This document shows, one piece after another, positions 58,595 to 64,000 of a DNA stretch of 64,000 nucleotides. The position numbers and the translations under genes are program-made. The stretch lies in NCBI GenBank assembly GCA_033398695.1, contig CM065815.1, positions 98,608,501 through 98,672,500 of the forward strand, given 5' to 3'. Each line of letters begins with the position of its first letter. Within the stretch, counting starts at the first letter, position 1. Origin of the DNA: Orobanche coerulescens (Eukaryota; Streptophyta; Magnoliopsida; Lamiales; Orobanchaceae). The notes beneath the pieces were generated by a model, which was given only the letters and a program-made list of their open reading frames with translations, was not told the origin of the DNA and ran no database searches.

Positions 58595-60975
58595 TGTAAT
58601 ATCTGCATTTTCCTTTTCTGGTATTTTTATTTTGGTGTATTTTTTTGTTTTTAGTGACTCCCTTGTAACCGTATTGATATTTTGAGAATATTTAATACTG
58701 GACCTTTTGTCATTCGAGATTGTTTCGGACTTGTTCTACTCAATTCCGTGTTTAATGGCATGCCATCGCTATTTCATTCGATTCTCATAATCGTTGTTTG
58801 GAACCGCCATTTCGGGGTTGCCGCAGATCCATCTCATGTTTTTATGCATGTGTGAGCTTTCGTTTGTTGTTTCGATCATGTATCATGTATTTCAGATATT
58901 TTGGGCCGTTTTGTAATTTCCCAAATTTATGGGGCGATTACTAATGTTGTCGTTTTCTGAACCTTTGGGTAGTCGGAATCGTGTTTTCTTTTAGCACTTT
59001 AGTTCTAACATGAACTTGTCGTTCGTGTGTCTTCTTCGGTCCGTTGTTTGGTGTCGGGTGCGCGTTGTTTTCATCAGAGGTAGAATTCGCCGTTTTCCAT
59101 CTTTGGGTGATGCATGTACTACTGTCTGCACTCGTTATCGCGCGCTAACTTTGTTGTGTAGCACACGCTAATGTTGTTGGGTAGCGCACACTATATTCTT
59201 TGGTAGCGCACGTTAATGACTCGAGTACAGCAGTGGCAGTAGGCTGCTTTTGTTCTCTGGACGAGCAGCTTAGCGCACGCTAAATCTGTATATTAGCGCA
59301 CGCTATGGCCGAGGCATAGCGCACGCTAGGTGTGTGGCAGCGCGCGCTAATTCGATAGTCCAGACTGGGCAGAATGTTTCTGGACCTGGGTTGGCGAACA
59401 GGTAGTGCACTCTATAGCTCGATAGCGCGCGCTATCGGGGGACTGTTAGCGCACGCTATTTTCCGGTAGCGCAAGCTAACGGGTCAGAACCGCAAGTTCT
59501 GGACCAGTTTTGGCTAGTTAGCGCGTGCTATCCGTGAGCCGTTACCGCACACTAAACCATCTGGTTATATATACCCGAGAGTTGACCCAGATTCGTCCAT
59601 TTTTACTCATTTCATCTTCTTCTTCGACCTTGGGCAATTTTTGGGCGATTTCCAGGCAATTCAAAGTCTTGCAACTCCAAGTTATCATCTTTCTTGAGTT
59701 TTTGGCATGTATTAACAACACCAACACTTGTTCTTCATCTTCGATCCGTGGTAAACTCTTAGAACCCTATTTTTGAGAAATTTGAAGGTTTTCGATTTTA
59801 CATCCGATTCATTCCGTGTTGTTGATTAATCCATGATGTATGTGATTAATATTAGTGGTATTCATGTTTTCCCTACGAGTTCATGGTAAATTTCGTGGTA
59901 TTTGTGAAAGCGGGAGGCTTCGGTTGTGATCCGCCCTCGTTGTTATTTTTGTACGAATCTACATGAATCGTATGTGGGTTTCCAGGTGTATTTGGTTTAC
60001 GTACTTGTTTAGAAATGGTTGTGGTTGTATTCTTCGGATCGTTAGGTTCGGGTCCGTCGGTTCCTAGCGATTGTGGTTGTTTCTCCGTTCCGTCCATTTC
60101 GTCGTTGATTACTCAAGGCAAGTATTCTTGGAAACCTTTATGCTTAACATGAAATGGTGATGTATAATATGTATGTGCTTTGCTCACTCAGTGAAGGTCC
60201 GACAGGGCCTCAGGAGAATCCGTGACTTCACTCCGGATTCACGAGCTTGTTCGCTAGCCAGTTCGGAAGGGTCCTTAGAGGCCTCGAATGGGATAAGTGG
60301 TTTTGCCCCGGTCCTAGGCGATGCCTGTGCGTGATTGTTTATGATTATGGCCAGTTCGGGAGGGTCCTTAGAGGCCTCAAATGGGACCAGTGGTTTCGCG
60401 CCAGTCCTAGGCAAATTGTTTATTGACTGTTCGTTTTTCGAAAAAGACATGTCTGGTTTTGGATTTTGAAATGACTTGATGCATGTACTATGAGATGTGT
60501 AAGCGAATGGTTTGTCTTGATTACTTGTACTAGCGTAATTGCTAACCCTTTGGGGACCCATTTAGGAGAAATCCTTGTTATGAATTTCAGGTGGTGTTCA
60601 GCCGGTCGAGCGGGCACTGGATCAGTACGAGGATGCTGGTCGGGGATGTTGAGGTGTGAAATGGAGTCCCTTTATAATACGTTGTCCATTTTGATGTGTT
60701 TATTTTCCAAACTTGTGAACTTATAGATAGTTCTCGCGAGTACTTAGGCACTTTTGATGTGTGACATGTTTTGTATGTTAAATCGTATTTGTGGATTTGG
60801 GTGATGTCCTGTTTACCTGTTGTACCGGGTGATTTCATTTAGTTATTGTTGTGGTGTTGTGTGTTTCTCGCTAACCAGGATGGTTAGACGAGCGGTATTG
60901 TTTATTTAGCCCGGTGGGTCCCACGTAGGGGTCCACGGTGCTGTAATATACCCTGAATATCTTGGGGGTGTTACA
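58595..60975 (+). repeat. Gypsy C 3' LTR
   Basis: 2381 bp, intact in structure. Dyad array 59136-59554, TATATATA 59566-59573, tandem units 60195-60415, hairpin 60914-60936. It is the best reference copy for this family. Confidence 0.94.
59136..59573 (+). promoter_or_regulatory. LTR promoter array, gypsy C 3' LTR
   Basis: About 14 dyads (TAGCGCACGCTA type), the last at 59543-59554, then TATATATA at 59566-59573, 11 bp on. Confidence 0.78.
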
Positions 60976-61237
60976 CCTCTCCTCCCCCAACCTAAGGGAC
61001 CTATTACTACAAAACACTTCACCTACCTCATAATTCAACCCCATCAGATCCTTCCACCACAAAGATGGTTCTAAGACATTCTCCCACAAACCCATCCCCT
61101 CTCCCACTCCCGACCCGTATCTAGAAGTAATAATCTTTAGCCACGAAGCCTCGCCACCTCTCCTCGATTTCCAAATCTATTTACACAATAAGGCAAGATA
61201 AAAAAACTTAATATCCTTCACCCCAACACCCTCATCC
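60976..61237 (-). pseudogene. L1-type LINE RT segment, continuation and copy 2 junction
   Basis: Continues the LINE cut at 31572. The - strand reads GVGVKDIKFFYLALLCK, a stop in place of Trp, then IWKSRRGGEASWLKIITSRY and MGLWENVLEPSLWWKDL. It joins an LTR (TGTTAGGAATATG) at 61238, exactly as at 13220/13221. Confidence 0.82.
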
Positions 61238-63003
61238 TGTTAGGAATATGCCCTAGAATGCCACTCAGAGGATGAGTGGGTGAGAGCATTGTATTGTAAT
61301 TATGAATACTAAATTAAATAAGACATTTGTTATTTCTATATTATTTTACATCACTGGCATTGTGATTTGGTACATAGAATAATAGTCCTTGCATTTGAGG
61401 CAAATATTCCACTCCTTATGAAGATACGAAAAAAGGCACTAGAAGTGTTTAGGGCTCGAATGCTTAACCGGTTCGCAAGTCGATAAAACTTAATTGGGCA
61501 TTATGTTTAGACAATGCTTATATAATGTGTACTTTGACATGGAGGGTGCCTGTCTCCACTAAGGGTTAGTGGGAGCACACGTTATAGGTATGCTAATCGG
61601 ATTAGTATACTCGAACGCGACTCACCTCGATTCGGTCATATGGATTTCACTCTAGGATTGTCAATGACCGAATCCAAAGGTTATGATAGGTATACGTGAA
61701 CCTTTGACTAGAGGTTTCAGTAGGAGATGTACTTGTGACATTAAGTTAGTCATTAGAGTAGTTCGATCATATCACTGTTTGGTGGGGTCAACCTCGAAGT
61801 GAAACTTAGTGGGCAAGTAGCAGTTTCTACTGAATACCAAGATAGATTATTTCTGCTGTAAGTGAGCAGGTAAATGTCTTATGCGGTTAATGGCAAATGA
61901 GATCATAAGTCATTGGCCAAAGCATTTAGATCCAGTTTTATTTGATACACGAGAGCTCGGTGATCTCGGTTTGTATTAACAAATGCACAGCTTCAAGTTA
62001 TAATAGGCTTTGACTTTACCGTGACCCTAATACTTGATTGGGGCATATTACTGAAGGGTTTATATATATGTGGTATTCATAATGTAAAGGTTTTGGAATG
62101 ATCACTATCATTCGTTCCCAGTTGAGTTTGTAGGCCACGAGGCTGGCTAGGTGGTGCTAACACTCATTGGATCCTCCCAGTGCTAACTGAGATGAATCTA
62201 CATAGTCACGGAATAGGAATTGAGGACGGATGTATAATTTAATTTATTAGATTAAATAATTTGATCTATTGAATTAAATAAATTACCCGGTAATTAATTT
62301 TATTCATATTATTTCTTAGAGAATTTATATTTAATATAATTAATTAATTGTACTAATATTAAAATATACCAAGGTATCTATCGGACTAAATACACGAGCA
62401 TTCGTTTCACGGACTAAATCGAACTAACTCCATAAAGCTTCATCATTATGAATTGTTAATATTAATAATTAAGGGTGGTGTGTGGAGTGAGGTGGGAGGT
62501 GACTTTTGTTTATATAAATAAAACTTCAACATCCACTCGGTGGGTGAGTATTGTACGTTTGAAACACAGGTGTAGAGGAGAGACTATTTTTTCAAAATTT
62601 CACACTTGATCTTCAAGTCTTAAACTTGAGTTTAAGAGTATTTTGAGAGATAATTTATTTATAATTTACTTAGAGTGATTTAGATAAATAAATTTAAGTT
62701 CTTACTATCGACTTCTAGTCGTATTCTTCGAGAAAAAGTTGATAGAAAATTTTTCGGCCATCTTGCGTCGCGTGATACGTAGAAACACGGTTTTTTAGGT
62801 TCTAGGAATTTTACTAAAGCTTGAATCGTTTTCTTCAATATTTAAAGAAAGAATTTCAAGAGTATGATTTCTTATTCATGCTTTGATTTATTATATTCGT
62901 ATGTACGATACTTGAAATATCCTCTTAGGGGTTCAATTTTTATTCGGTTAGACCGATTCTATTTTTTCGCTGCGTAACTCGATTTTATTACTGAATCCCA
63001 GCA
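61238..63003 (+). mobile_element. Copia-type LTR G2
   Basis: Begins TGTTAGGAATATGCCC; the end is set at CAGCA (63003) because a PBS follows. Collinear with 13221-14670 over its first 1.33 kb. TA-rich near 62060. It is followed by about 300 bp of possible leader and no recognisable copia protein in the window. Confidence 0.7.
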
Positions 63004-63004
63004 G

Positions 63005-63016
63005 TGGTATCAGGGC
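63005..63016 (+). other. Primer binding site after LTR G2
   Basis: TGGTATCAGGGC, one base from the standard Met-tRNA PBS. Confidence 0.8.
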
Positions 63017-63307
63017 GTAGGTCTATGCGATCGTATATTCGATATGCATTTGGGACACTTGGTTGTATATTTTTCAAATGTTGTGAGAACTCAGGTACTC
63101 CACCTCTACACTGGTCATCTTCGACATCATTTTTTTGTTGATTTTCTCAATGTCATTAATCGAGGTGAGTATAGATCTATCATATAAAATTTTTGAATTC
63201 GACATAGCCTACAAAATGGACGGGTGTGGTAAGACAGTAACAGGATCATCAATATCTCGTGTCAGAATACCGTATCATTAATAAATGCGGATTTCTCTAT
63301 TATGTTC

Positions 63308-63584
63308 CTAGCGAACTATAACATTCAATATTTGTAATATCCAATCAATAAAATAGTATGCCAAATATGGAGTGTGCAATCCTACCTTTATGAAGAAAGA
63401 GCAAAGTGATGCTCCTGGAAATTCATTGGGAAGGATAACATCATCCCCACCTCTTAAGGCCGAGTACAAAATCTTATATATAAAAGTTTTTTTCATACCA
63501 TTATATCCACACAAAAAGAATACTCCATCCACTCTGTTATTCACCGCATACATAATCTTCGCAAAACCGTCCTCTGCTCATTAG
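63308..63584 (-). pseudogene. Helitron PIF1-like helicase fragment
   Basis: The - strand reads GVFFLCGYNGMKKTFIYKIL followed by YSALRGGDDVILP. This matches the Walker A neighbourhood of Helitron helicases (VFFLYGYGGTGKTFLWKTL, from memory). The P-loop GYGGTGKT has become GYNGMKKT, losing the core GTGKT. The following block is frameshifted (FPGASLCSFFI). Only this piece of the Rep-helicase is present. Confidence 0.7.
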
Positions 63585-63639
63585 TCAATAACGGATAAAA
63601 CCTAGCATGTTCAACCCAACATCTCATCTAGGTAGTTGT

Positions 63640-64000
63640 TGCGATTTTTCGTTAACGCAAGTGCACGTTATCGTTGACAAGTAACAAAGTGATGAGTGAG
63701 TATCGTTCCCACGAGGACTGAATCACTAACTACCGATTTTTATGTATTCTAGTTTTATTTGAACAATCGAACTTCGGGTTGCAATTAATTACTAAAAGAA
63801 TTAATAAAAGACTAAACAGTAAAAACAATCGATCAAATGATGAATAATTCTAGGATTATGAATCCACCTCAGTTTATCCGAATTTACTCTCGATTATCTG
63901 AAATTAATGATTTTCCCAATTTATTGAAGGCAAATATTGCTAAAATACTCTACCGCCTCTCCCGAGGTCAATAGATTTTTCTAAAGGCGAATAACGCACT
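63640..64000. repeat. Unclassified plant repeat with GTATCGTTCCCACGAGGA
   Basis: The block GCAAGTGCACG ... GTGATGAGTGAGTATCGTTC at about 63658-63708, followed by CCCACGAGGACTG, is one I recall from many plant genomes as a dispersed repeat; I cannot name the family. The rest is AT-rich without a gene and runs off the window. Confidence 0.4.

Larger units (their letters stand above)
31573..60975 (+). mobile_element. Ty3/gypsy element C (29.4 kb with nested insertions)
   Basis: The 5' LTR begins TGTAATATCCGC at 31573 and the 3' LTR ends GGGGGTGTTACA at 60975, flanked by CCTCT at 31568-31572 and 60976-60980. The 5' LTR is interrupted by element B about 25 bp before its end; the internal region is 53821-58594. 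PBS, gag, pol and PPT are in order on the + strand. Net length without the nest is about 9.5 kb. Coding sequence is close to that of element B, but the LTRs differ strongly. Confidence 0.95.

Noticed and set aside
59525..59776. 83-codon frame after the family C array
   Set aside because: Lies in the R/U5 part of the LTR and is not conserved in the sister LTR at 32542-32790; likely chance.

Overview
This window is repeat-dense nuclear DNA from a flowering plant, probably a eudicot. It holds chromodomain-bearing Ty3/gypsy elements with LTRs of 2 to 3.2 kb, initiator-Met tRNA primer sites, Ty1/copia, CACTA, PIF/Harbinger, RTE and L1 LINEs, a SINE and a Helitron scrap. The species cannot be told from the sequence. 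I see no intact host gene. The only candidate host locus is a small reading frame at 24789-24998 that a copia element has split. Nearly all coding sequence belongs to transposons and nearly all of it is broken.

Left block (1-13144): a gypsy LTR remnant (family E, + strand) carries a nested insertion with two LTR-like direct repeats of about 640 bp. A full-length gypsy element (family A, - strand, 1425-11497, TSD TATAT) sits in the first of these, and a 370-bp inverted duplication lies at its right edge. A stub of L1 LINE and the first part of a copia-type LTR (G1) follow.

Middle block (14.7-24.1 kb): a decayed PIF/Harbinger element on the - strand encodes a DDE transposase and a Myb/SANT-like second protein. 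A solo gypsy LTR (family F, 16075-19297, TSD CTTAC) interrupts the transposase, and a 5'-truncated RTE LINE (20163-22572) lies between the two genes. The candidate host fragment and the copia element that splits it (H, 25001-30415) come next; the 3' LTR of H contains a SINE.

Right block (30602-61237): an L1 LINE is the base of a four-level nest. Gypsy C (31573-60975, TSD CCTCT) is in the LINE. Gypsy B (33929-53790, TSD ATACC/ATATC) is in the 5' LTR of C. A 10.7-kb CACTA element (41953-52611, TSD TAA) is in the 3' LTR of B. A solo LTR (family D, 49096-51346, TSD CATAT) is in the CACTA. A second copy of the LINE-plus-copia-LTR junction (G2), a PBS, a Helitron helicase scrap and an unclassified repeat close the window.

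The most notable signals are in the LTRs. (1) Families A, B, C, D and F all carry arrays of a roughly 12-bp dyad motif, TAGCG-NN-CGCTA (TAACG-NN-CGTTA in B), directly upstream of a TATA-like box. (2) All six families have a 7-10-bp-stem hairpin 35-39 nt from the U5 end, with paired base changes between families. (3) Most families repeat their own LTR-start sequence TGTAATATCC just after that hairpin. These look like shared functional modules on otherwise divergent LTRs.
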